From Enterococcus_K sp051713825 (GTDB taxonomy: Bacteria > Bacillota > Bacilli > Lactobacillales > Enterococcaceae): DNA of 64,000 nt. A program made the position numbers and the translations under genes. Where the stretch lies: positions 2,604,001 through 2,668,000 of the forward strand of contig NZ_JBIOQR010000001.1 in NCBI RefSeq assembly GCF_051713825.1, in the 5' to 3' direction. Of the stretch, positions 26,354 to 35,531 are shown piece after piece (the stretch's first letter is position 1; every line of letters starts with the position of its first letter). The notes under the pieces were generated by a model. It was not told the origin of the DNA and did no database searches. It saw only the letters and a program-made list of their open reading frames with translations.

Positions 26354-28720
26354 CTATTTCAAAGCTTCCCATTTCCAGCTGACAACTTCTGGAATATCGA
26401 CTCCATTTGCACGGATATAGTCATGATGGAAAGAAAGAGTGGCATCCATTTTTTGCGCAAAATCATTTGCTTTTGTGCCAAGAGTAGCAACTGCTGCATC
26501 TTTGGCGATATGGAAACGATCCATCTCAGAGAAAACACGCATATCAAAAGGTGTTGTAATGTCACCATTTTCACGATAGCCATGAATAGATAGGTTATGA
26601 TTATGACGTTTGAAGAAAATATCACGAACCAATCCTTCGTAGCCATGAAAAGCAAAAACGATAGGTTTATCTGCTGTGAAGTAAGCATCAAATTCTTCGT
26701 CTGTTAACCCACGAGGATCTTGATCAGGGTGGCGAAGCTTCAATAAATCAACAATGTTAATGAAACGAATCTTCAATTCTGGATATTGTTGATTTAAGAT
26801 TGATACAGCTGCTAGAGCTTCTAAGTTTGGTTCAGTACCTGCAGCAGCAATCACTAAATCAGGTTCTTCATTTCCACTTGTAGAGGCCCAGTCGATAATC
26901 TTCAAGCCGTCTTTAACTAAGACTGCAGCTTCATCCGCTGAATAAAATTGAGGACGTGGCTGTTTAGAAGAGACGATTAAATTAATTTTCTCTTCTGAAC
27001 CCAAGGCTTTTTCCATAACGGCCATCAAAGAGTTGGCATCTGCTGGTAAATATTCACGAATGAATTCGGGCTTTTTCTCAGCAAGGTGTGTTAACAAACC
27101 TGGATCTTGGTGCGTGTAACCATTATGGTCTTGTTGGAACACGGTTGACGTCGCAATTAGGTTCAATGAAGGATACTGTTTGCGCCATTTATGATCTGCC
27201 GCTTTACGTAACCATTTGAAATGTTGCGTAATCATTGAGTCTACCACACGTAAGAAAGCTTCATAAGAGGCAAAGAAACCATGACGTCCAGTTAGGACAT
27301 ACCCTTCTAAGAATCCTTCACATTGGTGTTCAGACAATTGAGAATCAATCACGCGTCCTACAGGGGCAATCCATTCATCGTACTCTGGCTTTTGAGATTC
27401 CATCCATTGTCGATTGGTTACTTTGAAAAGATCGGCCATTCGATTTGATTTGGTTTCGTCTGGTCCAAAAATTCGGAAATTATCTGGGTTTTCGACGATT
27501 AAATCTTTGGCAAACTTCGCAAATTCCGTCATATCTTGGGCTTCAATTGCTCCTGGTGTAGAAGTATCTACTGCATATTGTTTCCAGTCGGTAATTGTCA
27601 ATGGTTTTGGATCAATTCCGCCATTTGTGACCGGATTCGTTGACATACGACGGTCACCTTTTGGAGAAATCGCCCGCACTTCTTCTTTGATGGTTCCATT
27701 CTCGTCAAATAGTTCTTCTGGACGATAAGATTTTAACCAGTCAACTAGAGAATCAATATGATCCATATGATGTGCATCCACAGGAATTGGTACTTGGTGT
27801 GCACGGAAGCCGCCTTCGATTGGTTCCCCATTCCAAGCTTTCGGACCTGTCCAACCTTTAGGCGTACGGCAAATGATGACCGGCCATGCAGGCATCGTTG
27901 CGTCCTCTGCTCTACCTGAACGAGCTTTCGTTTGGATTGCTTTGATTTGTTCAATAGCCGTATCCATTGTTTTGGCCATCTCTGGGTGAACTTTTTCTGG
28001 ATCCGTTCCACCAACAAAAATAGGTGCCCAACCAAGACCTTCAAAGTATTTTTTTAAATCAGCATCTGATTTACGTTCTAAGATGGTTGGGTTAGAGATT
28101 TTCCCACCATTTAAGTAAAGAATCGGTAGAACTGCGCCATCATTTACTGGATTGATAAATGAATTAGAGAACCAACCAGCCGCTAAAGGTCCTGTTTCAG
28201 CTTCTCCATCACCAACGACTGCTGCCGCAATTACATCAGGATTATCTAAAATAGCGCCCGTCGCGTGAGAAAGCGTATAACCTAATTCTCCCCCTTCATG
28301 AATTGAACCAGGTGTTTCTGGTGCAGCATGAGAGGCAATTCCTCCAGGGAAAGAGAATATTTTGCAAAGTTTTTTGAAGCCTTCTTCGTCTTGTGTGATT
28401 TCGGGATAAATTTCAGTATAACTTCCGTCCACATAAGAGTTTGAAACCATCACTTGGCCACCATGACCAGGTCCTTCTAAATATAACATGTTCAAATCAT
28501 ATTTATTAATCACACGATTTAAGTGAGCATAGATAAAGTTTTGACCGGCAATTGTGCCCCAGTGACCAATTGGATGAATTTTTACATCCTCTTCTTGAAT
28601 CTCTCGCTTTAATAAAGGATTATCTTTCAAATACATTTGTGCCACAGAAATGTAGTTACATGCTCGCCACCAAGCATCAACCTTTGTAAGATAGTCTTTG
28701 GAATCGAAATTTGTTGTCAT
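26354..28720 (-). CDS. xfp: Xylulose-5-phosphate/fructose-6-phosphate phosphoketolase
   Basis: A 788-residue thiamine-diphosphate enzyme cleaving xylulose 5-phosphate (and often fructose 6-phosphate) with phosphate to acetyl phosphate, the key step of the phosphoketolase pathway. N-terminal YLEGPGHGGQVMVSNSYVDG, the TPP/Mg segment VVGDGEAETGPLA, LNGGKISNPTILERKSD and the C-terminal FHGYEGLVRDIFFKRHNH are family signatures. Full length. Single-gene unit with its own promoter (28770-28797) and terminator. It points to pentose or heterofermentative use beside the glycolytic operon. Confidence 0.96.
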   Translation of the reverse strand: MTTNFDSKDYLTKVDAWWRACNYISVAQMYLKDNPLLKREIQEEDVKIHPIGHWGTIAGQNFIYAHLNRVINKYDLNMLYLEGPGHGGQVMVSNSYVDGSYTEIYPEITQDEEGFKKLCKIFSFPGGIASHAAPETPGSIHEGGELGYTLSHATGAILDNPDVIAAAVVGDGEAETGPLAAGWFSNSFINPVNDGAVLPILYLNGGKISNPTILERKSDADLKKYFEGLGWAPIFVGGTDPEKVHPEMAKTMDTAIEQIKAIQTKARSGRAEDATMPAWPVIICRTPKGWTGPKAWNGEPIEGGFRAHQVPIPVDAHHMDHIDSLVDWLKSYRPEELFDENGTIKEEVRAISPKGDRRMSTNPVTNGGIDPKPLTITDWKQYAVDTSTPGAIEAQDMTEFAKFAKDLIVENPDNFRIFGPDETKSNRMADLFKVTNRQWMESQKPEYDEWIAPVGRVIDSQLSEHQCEGFLEGYVLTGRHGFFASYEAFLRVVDSMITQHFKWLRKAADHKWRKQYPSLNLIATSTVFQQDHNGYTHQDPGLLTHLAEKKPEFIREYLPADANSLMAVMEKALGSEEKINLIVSSKQPRPQFYSADEAAVLVKDGLKIIDWASTSGNEEPDLVIAAAGTEPNLEALAAVSILNQQYPELKIRFINIVDLLKLRHPDQDPRGLTDEEFDAYFTADKPIVFAFHGYEGLVRDIFFKRHNHNLSIHGYRENGDITTPFDMRVFSEMDRFHIAKDAAVATLGTKANDFAQKMDATLSFHHDYIRANGVDIPEVVSWKWEALK

Positions 28721-28769
28721 AAAGTGAAACTCCTCTTTAAAAGTTTTTTTTACCTAAAGTATATTGCTA

Positions 28770-28797
28770 ATTATATCGCTGTATTTTCGGATGTCAA
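28770..28797 (-). promoter_or_regulatory. Promoter of xfp
   Basis: Minus strand -35 TTGACA (complement of 28792-28797), spacer 16, -10 TATAAT (complement of 28770-28775). Consensus hexamers suggest a strong promoter. No clear catabolite-response element is seen. Confidence 0.8.
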
Positions 28798-28950
28798 TCT
28801 TAATTTGAGTATAAATTACTGAAATGAAGATAGAACCAAAAGTTTGTGCAATTTATTGACTAAAAAAAACGAGTGATTCCAAGTATTCAATAAAACACAA
28901 AGATCATTTTTCACAGGGGAAAATTTTTTAAAAGAAATTTCAATAAAACA

Positions 28951-29279
28951 GAGGTTGGGACATAACTCAAAAAGTTATGCCCATGCTCCTATTTCCCGAA
29001 TAAACGGTGGGCACAGAAGCAACTCCATCTTCACGTTGTTCCGCTCTCAACAACTTCTACGCATGGGACATGCTAGAGTTGAAGGTTCGGAAATAAGCTG
29101 AAATTCACAAAAATTTGAAGAGCACCACGTAGGAATCAATCAACATCGAAAGAAAGTCTTTCGTGTTTCTTGTCATTTTCGTGGATTCCCTCTTATTGCT
29201 GTAAAACACAACGAAGCATGAGTTGATGTAGAACAGTACCTACCCGGTTCTCGGAGTTAAACACTTCTGTCCCAACCTC
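28951..29279. repeat. Modular intergenic repeat, copy 2
   Basis: It opens with the hairpin GAGGTTGGGACATAACT and its complement, then CCGAATAAACGGTGGGCACA, the CGCATGGGACATGC module and the GAAATTCACAAAAATTTG module. It ends with GCTGTAAAACACAACGAAG and the terminal CTTCTGTCCCAACCTC. The first and last 12 bases (GAGGTTGGGACA/TGTCCCAACCTC) are exact inverted repeats. It lies between xfp and the rpoE terminator. Confidence 0.88.
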
Positions 29280-29316
29280 ACTACTTTTATTTTGGTATTC
29301 TCTAAACCAATTTTTC

Positions 29317-29346
29317 GAAAAAAAAAATAGACCAATTGGCCTATTT
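29317..29346 (-). terminator. Terminator of rpoE overlapping its stop codon
   Basis: On the minus strand AATAGGCCAATTGGTCTATT is followed by a run of more than eight T. The rpoE stop codon TAG lies inside the 5' arm, so the stop and the terminator are fused. Confidence 0.8.
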
Positions 29347-29955
29347 TTCTTCTTCTTCTTCTTCGAACTCATCATCAAACTCTTCATCTTCATCGTCGTC
29401 ATCAATGATGGTCAAATCTTCTTCAATGCTTCCAGGAAGTTCTTCTTCATCATCAGAATCTGCACCGATTTCTTTCAAGTCTGTGTTGTATGCTGAGATT
29501 TCTTCTTCATCGTCATCATCATCTTCAAACAAGTCATCGTCATCTTCATCAACTAAGTCTGCATCTTCTGGATCATCATCATTATAGTCAATTGCATCTT
29601 CATCACCAGTGATAAAGGCATTTACTTTCTTACGTTTGCGACGTTTAGGTGTATCTTCGTCTTCATCTTCAAGTCCGTGGTTCACTTCTTCATCAATTGA
29701 ATCAAATGCGTACCATGAACGTAAGCCCCAGCGGTTATCTCCTAGAGAAATGAAGCTTCCATCAATATTCAAGTCTGTGTAAAATTGTGCTAATGAGTCA
29801 CGAATTTCACTATCTGTTTTTCCTAAGTAAGTTTGGATTTGGTTAGCCAAATCAGAAAAATCCATTACATCCTCATGTTGTTCTAAAATTGCATGAGCGA
29901 CTTCAATCATAGATAATTCATTTTTGTTGGCCTCTTTAAATACGTTAATTTCCAA
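29341..29955 (-). CDS. rpoE: RNA polymerase delta subunit
   Basis: A 204-residue Firmicutes-specific RNA polymerase subunit that promotes core recycling and initiation specificity. The folded N-terminal HARE-HTH domain (NELSMIEVAHAILEQHE to RWGLRSWYAFD, about 1-85) is followed by an almost wholly acidic disordered tail rich in Asp and Glu. The start is taken as TTG at 29955, giving MEINVF as in related proteins; an upstream GTG at 29964 is also possible. Single gene with its own terminator. Confidence 0.95.
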   Translation of the reverse strand: MEINVFKEANKNELSMIEVAHAILEQHEDVMDFSDLANQIQTYLGKTDSEIRDSLAQFYTDLNIDGSFISLGDNRWGLRSWYAFDSIDEEVNHGLEDEDEDTPKRRKRKKVNAFITGDEDAIDYNDDDPEDADLVDEDDDDLFEDDDDDEEEISAYNTDLKEIGADSDDEEELPGSIEEDLTIIDDDDEDEEFDDEFEEEEEEK

Positions 29956-30031
29956 GCAGGACACGCCCTTTCACAGTCTATTCTTTATCATACAAAATCA
30001 TAAGCAAAAAAGCAATTCATTCTTGCAAATT

Positions 30032-30469
30032 TTATGCAGTAAACGCAAGATTTAAGTGATATTCGCCAATTTTATCCTCTGCCATAAACAAATCATAATC
30101 AATCACGATTTTTCCTGATACAGGTCGATCCTTCAAACTAAAACGTAAATTACGTGTAAACGTATGAATCGTCAACATCCCATAAGGCGTTCTGTAATTT
30201 GTTTCCAAACGTTCTTGGTACCCAAATTTTAGACGCATGCGCATTTCTCCCGCTCGTATCAGTTGGATGCGGCCGTCAGGACTAACTTTGATTGTAACCG
30301 GGACCTCTTCGCCTGTCTCTTCTTGAATCTCTTTGTAACGAATATATAAGGTATCAGCCATTTTCACGACCTGCCCCGTTAAATCAAAATAGAAATCTTG
30401 AACTTCGCCGTTTTGAATCACTTTGGTTGTTAATTGAATGGAAATCGGCATTCCTTGTGTTAAATCCAT
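30032..30469 (-). CDS. DUF1934 (YwiB-like) beta-barrel protein
   Basis: A 145-residue protein of the DUF1934/YwiB family, calycin-like beta barrels of unknown function. Visible features are alternating polar/hydrophobic strands and the family segments VKVSPDGRIQLIRAGEMRMRLKF and TPYGMLTIHTFTRNLRF. Cytoplasmic, with no signal. It precedes rpoE in the same direction, a conserved neighbourhood in Bacillales and Lactobacillales. No enzymatic residues stand out. Confidence 0.85.
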   Translation of the reverse strand: MDLTQGMPISIQLTTKVIQNGEVQDFYFDLTGQVVKMADTLYIRYKEIQEETGEEVPVTIKVSPDGRIQLIRAGEMRMRLKFGYQERLETNYRTPYGMLTIHTFTRNLRFSLKDRPVSGKIVIDYDLFMAEDKIGEYHLNLAFTA

Positions 30470-30723
30470 GCTAAATTCTCCTTTATAGTTACAATTACTA
30501 TGTATTTCTTAAGTAAGAAGCAAAAACTCCTACTTATATTCTTCATAGTTTTACCTTTTTTGTCAAATAAAGTCAATCTGTTTGTTTCGCAAGTCTCGAC
30601 GTTTGTTCATCTCGGTTTTGAAATGAGCATAAACTTATCTTTTCGTATATAATGATGAGTGTAATTGAATAGATGAGAAGCGCCCGTTACAGGAGACTAT
30701 TCTTTCTTATTAAGGAGTATTTT

Positions 30724-31554
30724 ATGACAAGTCAAACGTATATAATCGATCAACCTATTTATGAAAACAGACAATCCCTTCAGCCGTTTGCGTTAACGGA
30801 TGTGTTAATTGAAGTTGCTGGCATAAAGCACACTCAGTTCCTTCATTTTTGGCAATTAAAACAGACGATGATTTTAGGCATGAAAGATACTCGCGTGCCC
30901 CATCTAGCGGCTGGTATAAAAACGTTGCAAAAAGACAACTATCAGCCACTGGTTCGAAATTCTGGGGGACTGGGTGTGATTTCCGATGCTGGCGTGCTGA
31001 ATGTTTCGTTAATTCTACCGATAAGTGTTAATGGGCAGAAAACAAGCATTGATGAGGGGTATGAAGCCATGCTTACTTTGGTAAGAAGCGCCTTTTCTAG
31101 CGATGCGATTGAGGCTTATGAGATTACTGATTCTTATTGTCCAGGAACCTATGATTTAAGTATTGGTGGGAAAAAATTTGCCGGCATCGCACAAAGACGT
31201 GTCAAAAACGGACTAGCTATTATGATGTATCTGAGTATTGAAGGCGATCAGCTAGCTCGAGGGAGCGTCGTTCAGCGCTTTTATCAGGCTAGCTTAAACG
31301 AACAATTTGGTTTAGACGGCTATCCACCAGTCAATCCAGAAAGTATGGCGAATTTGCCGGATCTATTGCGGCAAAAATTAACGGTTCAACAAGTTAAAGA
31401 ACAGTTAGTCGTAGCTTTTGAGAAACTTTATGGAAAGGCGTTCGCCACTGAGTCCCCTCGTTTTCTTGAAGAAATCAATCAGCAAGAAAGTTTTTCAAGG
31501 TATCTATCGAACATGGTCAAACGAAATGAATTAATAAAGGAGCTGCTTGAATGA
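30724..31554 (+). CDS. lipL: LipL-like octanoyltransferase (lipoate-protein ligase A family)
   Basis: A 276-residue enzyme of the biotin/lipoate transferase fold. It resembles B. subtilis LipL (YwfL), which moves octanoyl or lipoyl groups from GcvH to E2 subunits. The probable acyl-thioester Cys is in SYCPGTYDLSIGGKKFAGIA, and the conserved RNSGGLGVISDAGVLNVSL loop is present. The ATG at 30724 follows AAGGAG; an earlier frame from 30673 has no ribosome site. It overlaps the next gene by 4 bases. LplA-like activity cannot be excluded. Confidence 0.85.
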   Translation: MTSQTYIIDQPIYENRQSLQPFALTDVLIEVAGIKHTQFLHFWQLKQTMILGMKDTRVPHLAAGIKTLQKDNYQPLVRNSGGLGVISDAGVLNVSLILPISVNGQKTSIDEGYEAMLTLVRSAFSSDAIEAYEITDSYCPGTYDLSIGGKKFAGIAQRRVKNGLAIMMYLSIEGDQLARGSVVQRFYQASLNEQFGLDGYPPVNPESMANLPDLLRQKLTVQQVKEQLVVAFEKLYGKAFATESPRFLEEINQQESFSRYLSNMVKRNELIKELLE

Positions 31555-32918
31555 TCCCCTACAAACAACAAACATTACCGATTGAGAAAGTTTTTCGTGA
31601 TCCCGTCCACAACTATATTCATGTTCAACATCAAGTCATTCTTGATTTGATTAACTCAAAGGAGGTCCAACGCTTACGTCGAATTAAGCAGTTAGGAACC
31701 TCCTCATTTACCTTTCATGGTGCAGAACATAGCCGCTTTTCACATTCATTAGGTGTATACGAGATTACGCGGCGGATTTGTGATATCTTTGAACGAAATT
31801 ACTCTATTGAGCGAATTGGTATAGGTGGCTGGAATGATGATGAGCGGTTAGTTGCATTGTGTGCAGCACTCTTACATGATGTCGGACATGGTCCCTACTC
31901 GCATACCTTTGAGCATATTTTTCATACCAATCACGAGGCGATTACAGTGGAGATTATCACCTCGAAAGAAACGGAAGTCTACCAAATTTTGAACCAAGTT
32001 GAGGCAGATTTTCCTGAAAAGGTCGCTAGTGTTATCACTAAAACATATCCAAACCCTCAAGTTGTTCAAATGATTTCTAGTCAAATTGATGCCGATCGAA
32101 TGGATTATTTATTGCGAGATGCCTACTATACAGGAACGGAATACGGCACGTTTGATTTAACGCGAATTTTACGCGTCATTCGTCCTTATGAGGGTGGGAT
32201 TGCCTTTGCGATGAACGGCATGCATGCGGTGGAAGATTATATTGTCAGTCGTTATCAAATGTATGTTCAAGTCTATTTTCATCCAGTATCACGAGGGATG
32301 GAGGTCGTTTTGGAGCATCTCTTGAATCGTGCGCATGAATTATATCAAGAGGATTCAGAAATATTTGAAATGAGGGCTCAGCTCCTTCTACCATTTTTAA
32401 AGGATTCATTTACATTAGATGAATATTTAAAATTAGACGATGGCGTTTTAGGAACCTACTTTACATTGTGGACAGAAGAAAGTGACGCCGTTTTGAGCGA
32501 CTTAGCAAAACGCTTTTTGAACAGAAAACCATTAAAATCAGTGACATTTTCAGGTGAGAAGGATCAGCAAATTATTGAGAAGCTTCAAGGCTTAGTCGAA
32601 AAAGTTGGCTACAATCCTGTTTATTATACGGCCATTCATTCCAGTTATGACCTGCCATATGACTTTTACCGACCTGAACAAGGAAGTCATCGAACACAGA
32701 TCGAAATTGTTAGAAAAGATGGAACCTTGATTGAGTTATCTCAAGTAAGTCAGTTGGTTTCAGCGTTAGCTGGACAGCAGCAAGGCGACGAACGCTTCTA
32801 TTTCCCAAAAGAAATGCTTGACCCGACTCTTCAAGACCACTATGATTTATTTGAGGAAACGTATCAAGAATTTTCAAAATATATTCGTAATGGTGCTTTA
32901 ATTAGCCCTGAATCTTAG
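31551..32918 (+). CDS. HD-domain dNTP triphosphohydrolase (EF1143/YwfO type)
   Basis: A 455-residue HD-superfamily hydrolase. The metal site is visible as H in EHSRFSHSLGVYE, HD in LLHDVGHGPYSHTFEH and the distal Asp in QIDADRMDYLLRDAYYTG. The E. faecalis homologue EF1143 is a characterised dNTP triphosphohydrolase of the same length, so a role in nucleotide-pool control is likely. ATGA overlap with lipL implies coupled translation. Confidence 0.88.
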   Translation: MIPYKQQTLPIEKVFRDPVHNYIHVQHQVILDLINSKEVQRLRRIKQLGTSSFTFHGAEHSRFSHSLGVYEITRRICDIFERNYSIERIGIGGWNDDERLVALCAALLHDVGHGPYSHTFEHIFHTNHEAITVEIITSKETEVYQILNQVEADFPEKVASVITKTYPNPQVVQMISSQIDADRMDYLLRDAYYTGTEYGTFDLTRILRVIRPYEGGIAFAMNGMHAVEDYIVSRYQMYVQVYFHPVSRGMEVVLEHLLNRAHELYQEDSEIFEMRAQLLLPFLKDSFTLDEYLKLDDGVLGTYFTLWTEESDAVLSDLAKRFLNRKPLKSVTFSGEKDQQIIEKLQGLVEKVGYNPVYYTAIHSSYDLPYDFYRPEQGSHRTQIEIVRKDGTLIELSQVSQLVSALAGQQQGDERFYFPKEMLDPTLQDHYDLFEETYQEFSKYIRNGALISPES

Positions 32919-32934
32919 GAGGATACAAAAGAGA

Positions 32935-33750
32935 ATGACAATTAAATTAGTAGCAATTGATATTGACGGAACATTATTAAACAACAATCATGAGGTAACA
33001 CCTGAAGTGAAGGAAGCGTTAAAAGCGGCAGAAAGTCAAGGGGTAGCTATTGTTTTGTGTACAGGGCGTCCACTTCCTGGCGTGCAGCCTTTGTTAAATG
33101 AACTAGAGTTATTAAAGGAAAATGATTACGTGATTACCTATAATGGTTCTCTTGTTCAAAATACACAAACGGGTGAGGTAATTTCTCGTTATGGCTTAAC
33201 GAGTGATGATTTCGTTACGGTAGAAGAAACAGCGCGAAAAGTCGGCAGCCATCTTCATATCATCGATGAGGAGTCAATCTATACGCCGAACCGAGATATC
33301 AGCCCTTATACGGTCCATGAATCGTATCTAGTAGGGATGCCAATCAAATATCGAACAGTTGAAGAAATTACTGCTCAGGTGCAGCCAGTCAAAATGATGA
33401 TGATTGATGAACCCGAGATTCTGGATGCGGCGATAGCTAAGTTAACAGATGAGTTTAAAGAGCAATATACAACTGTTAAAAGTGCAGCGTTCTATTATGA
33501 AATTCTGAATAAAGAAGCGAGTAAAGGAGCGGCTGTTGCTAAACTAGCAGCCCACTTAGGAATTAAACAAGAAGAAATTATGGCTATTGGAGATAATGAA
33601 AATGATTTATCGATGATCGAATATGCCGGCATGGGTGTAGCAATGGGCAACGCGACGCCTTCAGTAAAACAAGCAGCGAACGTTCAAACAACTTCTAACG
33701 AGGAACACGGCGTAGCAGAAGTGATTAAGGAATACATACTGACTAAGTAG
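32935..33750 (+). CDS. Cof-type HAD phosphatase
   Basis: A 271-residue Cof/YidA-type (HAD IIB) sugar-phosphate phosphatase. The motifs are all present: motif I AIDIDGTLLNNNHEVTP, motif II VLCTGRP, motif III Lys in NKEASKGAAVAKL and motif IV GDNENDLSMIEYAGMGVAMGNA. Substrates of this class are broad (sugar phosphates, FMN, pyridoxal phosphate), so none is assigned. Third gene of the lipL-dNTPase-HAD run, 16 bases after the dNTPase. Confidence 0.93.
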   Translation: MTIKLVAIDIDGTLLNNNHEVTPEVKEALKAAESQGVAIVLCTGRPLPGVQPLLNELELLKENDYVITYNGSLVQNTQTGEVISRYGLTSDDFVTVEETARKVGSHLHIIDEESIYTPNRDISPYTVHESYLVGMPIKYRTVEEITAQVQPVKMMMIDEPEILDAAIAKLTDEFKEQYTTVKSAAFYYEILNKEASKGAAVAKLAAHLGIKQEEIMAIGDNENDLSMIEYAGMGVAMGNATPSVKQAANVQTTSNEEHGVAEVIKEYILTK

Positions 33751-33756
33751 TCCTTT

Positions 33757-34032
33757 ATAAGAATAAACGGTGGATACAGAAGCAACTCCGAGAAATAAGC
33801 TGAAATTCACAAAAATTTGAAGAGCACCACGTAGGAATCAATCAACATCGAAAGAAAGGCTTTCGTGTTTCTTGTCATTTTCGTGGATTCCCTCTTATTG
33901 CTGTAAAACACAACGAAGTATGAGTTGATGTTGCACAGTACCTACTCGGTGCTGTAAAACACAACGAAGTATGAGTTGATGTTGCACAGTACCTACCCGG
34001 TTCTCGGAGTTAAACACTTCTGTCCCAACCTC
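33757..34032. repeat. Modular intergenic repeat, copy 3
   Basis: It lacks the opening GAGGTTGGGACA hairpin but retains GAATAAACGGTGGATACAGA, the GAAATTCACAAAAATTTG module and two tandem copies of a roughly 51-bp unit starting GCTGTAAAACACAACGAAG (33900 and 33951). It ends with CACTTCTGTCCCAACCTC. It begins a few bases after the HAD gene stop. Confidence 0.85.
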
Positions 34033-34119
34033 GAGACAGAAGAAATTGTTTTTGTCCCAACCATTTATCAGTTTGGAAGGTTTTATTTTAGTCGTTACGC
34101 TAAAGCTGTCCTTAGCGAA

Positions 34120-34563
34120 TTAGTTTTGTTTTAACCACTCTTTAACGGCCCACTTGTGGCTGCCGCGTTTTAATTGCTCTATGGCTTCTGTCGGTTTCAG
34201 CCAGACCAATTGATTTGTCGTTTCTGTGGGCTCTCCTAGTTGAGTCCAAGATTTGGCACAGTAAAAGTAGCCTGGATTAAAAAAATAGGTGTCGCGATGT
34301 CTTGAATAAAAATATTCGTGGGCTTCGCCAATATAATAATCAATCTCAACACTAACCCCTAGTTCTTCAATCATCTCACGAGCAATCGCTTCTTCTTTTG
34401 TTTCGTTGTTTTCGATTTCTCCACCTGGTAAAAAATAAGCCCCATTTGGCGCTTGAACAAGAACCATCTCCTGTCCAGCCTTTCTACTAACAATAATATA
34501 GGCTGCATAGCGTGCCTGATAATCTTTTTCTTTAACCTTTTCCCCAAAAATCGGCTTATCCAT
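34120..34563 (-). CDS. NUDIX hydrolase
   Basis: A 147-residue NUDIX hydrolase. The Nudix box is complete: the Gly-Glu of PGGEIENNETKEEAIAREMI followed by EELG, matching GX5EX7REUXEEXGU. Substrate class is not deducible from the sequence. Single gene; its tail points toward repeat copy 3. Confidence 0.92.
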   Translation of the reverse strand: MDKPIFGEKVKEKDYQARYAAYIIVSRKAGQEMVLVQAPNGAYFLPGGEIENNETKEEAIAREMIEELGVSVEIDYYIGEAHEYFYSRHRDTYFFNPGYFYCAKSWTQLGEPTETTNQLVWLKPTEAIEQLKRGSHKWAVKEWLKQN

Positions 34564-34701
34564 TTATTATCCTCCAACTTATCCTTTTCTACATTTTACA
34601 GGAGTGAATAATTAGAAACAAGCGCGAAAATCATCAAAACTTAATTTCTTTTTCGAACTATGCTATGATTAGACTATCAGTTAAGAAAGGATGATTTATC
34701 T

Positions 34702-35076
34702 ATGAAAATGGCACATACCTGTGTACGTGTAAAAGATCTTGAAGCATCACTTGAATTTTATCAAACAGCATTTGGTTTTGAAGAAAGCCGCCGCCGTGAT
34801 TTTCCAGAAAACAAATTTACTCTAGCATACCTTACTTTACCAGGAGATGACTACGAGTTGGAATTAACTTACAACTATGACCATGCTGCCTATGATTTGG
34901 GTGATGGTTATGGACATATTGCTATCGCTGTTCCTGATTTGGAAGCAATACATCAGAGTCAAAAAGAAGCAGGCTATACAGTAACTGACTTAAAAGGACT
35001 TCCAGGAACTGCGCCATCTTATTATTTTATTGTAGATCCTGATGGCTACAAAATTGAAGTTATCCGCGAAAAATAA
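34702..35076 (+). CDS. gloA: Lactoylglutathione lyase / glyoxalase I family protein
   Basis: A 124-residue VOC-superfamily metalloenzyme, probably glyoxalase I for methylglyoxal detoxification. Metal ligand candidates are His in MAHTCVRVKD, Glu in DDYELELTYNY, His in GYGHIAIAVPD and Glu in DGYKIEVIRE, the standard four-residue set. The AYDLGDGYGHIA motif is typical of GloA. The stop TAA (35074-35076) is immediately followed by repeat copy 4, whose first hairpin would serve as terminator. Confidence 0.92.
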   Translation: MKMAHTCVRVKDLEASLEFYQTAFGFEESRRRDFPENKFTLAYLTLPGDDYELELTYNYDHAAYDLGDGYGHIAIAVPDLEAIHQSQKEAGYTVTDLKGLPGTAPSYYFIVDPDGYKIEVIREK

Positions 35077-35528
35077 GAGGCTGGGACATAACTCCATAAC
35101 TTCATACGTTATGTCCTAGCCTCTCTTTATCCGAATAAACGGTGGGTACAGAAGGGACTCCATCTTCACTCCGCCCCATCAATTCTAAAGGTGTTCCACC
35201 TTTAGAACTGATGGACTGCGTTCCGCTCTCAACAACTTCTACGCATGGGACATGCTAGAGTTGAAGGTCTGCACTCCGTAAAACCACTTCGATCTCATCA
35301 ATCTCTAAAGATGAAACACCTTAAGAATTGAAGGACGTTGTTCCGCTCTCAACAACTTCTACGCATGAGACATGCTAGAGTTGAAGGTTCTTATTGCTGT
35401 AAAACACAACGAAGTATGAGTTGATGTTGCACAGTACCTACTCGGTGCTGTAAAACACAACGAAGTATGAGTTGATGTTGCACAGTATCTACCCGGTTCT
35501 CGGAGTTAAACACTCCTGTCCCAACCTC
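35077..35528. repeat. Modular intergenic repeat, copy 4
   Basis: The largest full copy by module count. It opens with a stem from GAGGCTGGGACATAAC and its complement ending CTCTCTTT, then CCGAATAAACGGTGGGTACA, a TCAATTCTAAAGG/CCTTTAGAACTGA hairpin and two CGCATGRGACATGC modules. Two tandem GCTGTAAAACACAACGAAG units and CACTCCTGTCCCAACCTC follow. It fills the whole gap between the gloA stop codon and the ktrB/ntpJ stop codon (convergent genes), with no base to spare on the gloA side. Confidence 0.9.
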
Positions 35529-35531
35529 TTC

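Noticed and set aside
29336..29587. A plus-strand serine-only frame
   Set aside because: It is the complement of the acidic Asp/Glu tail of rpoE (GAA/GAT codons read as serine); there is no start context.
33900..34001. Two tandem units of about 51 bp looked like the start of a CRISPR array
   Set aside because: There are no unique spacers between them, the units are contiguous, and the same units occur in the dispersed repeats elsewhere.
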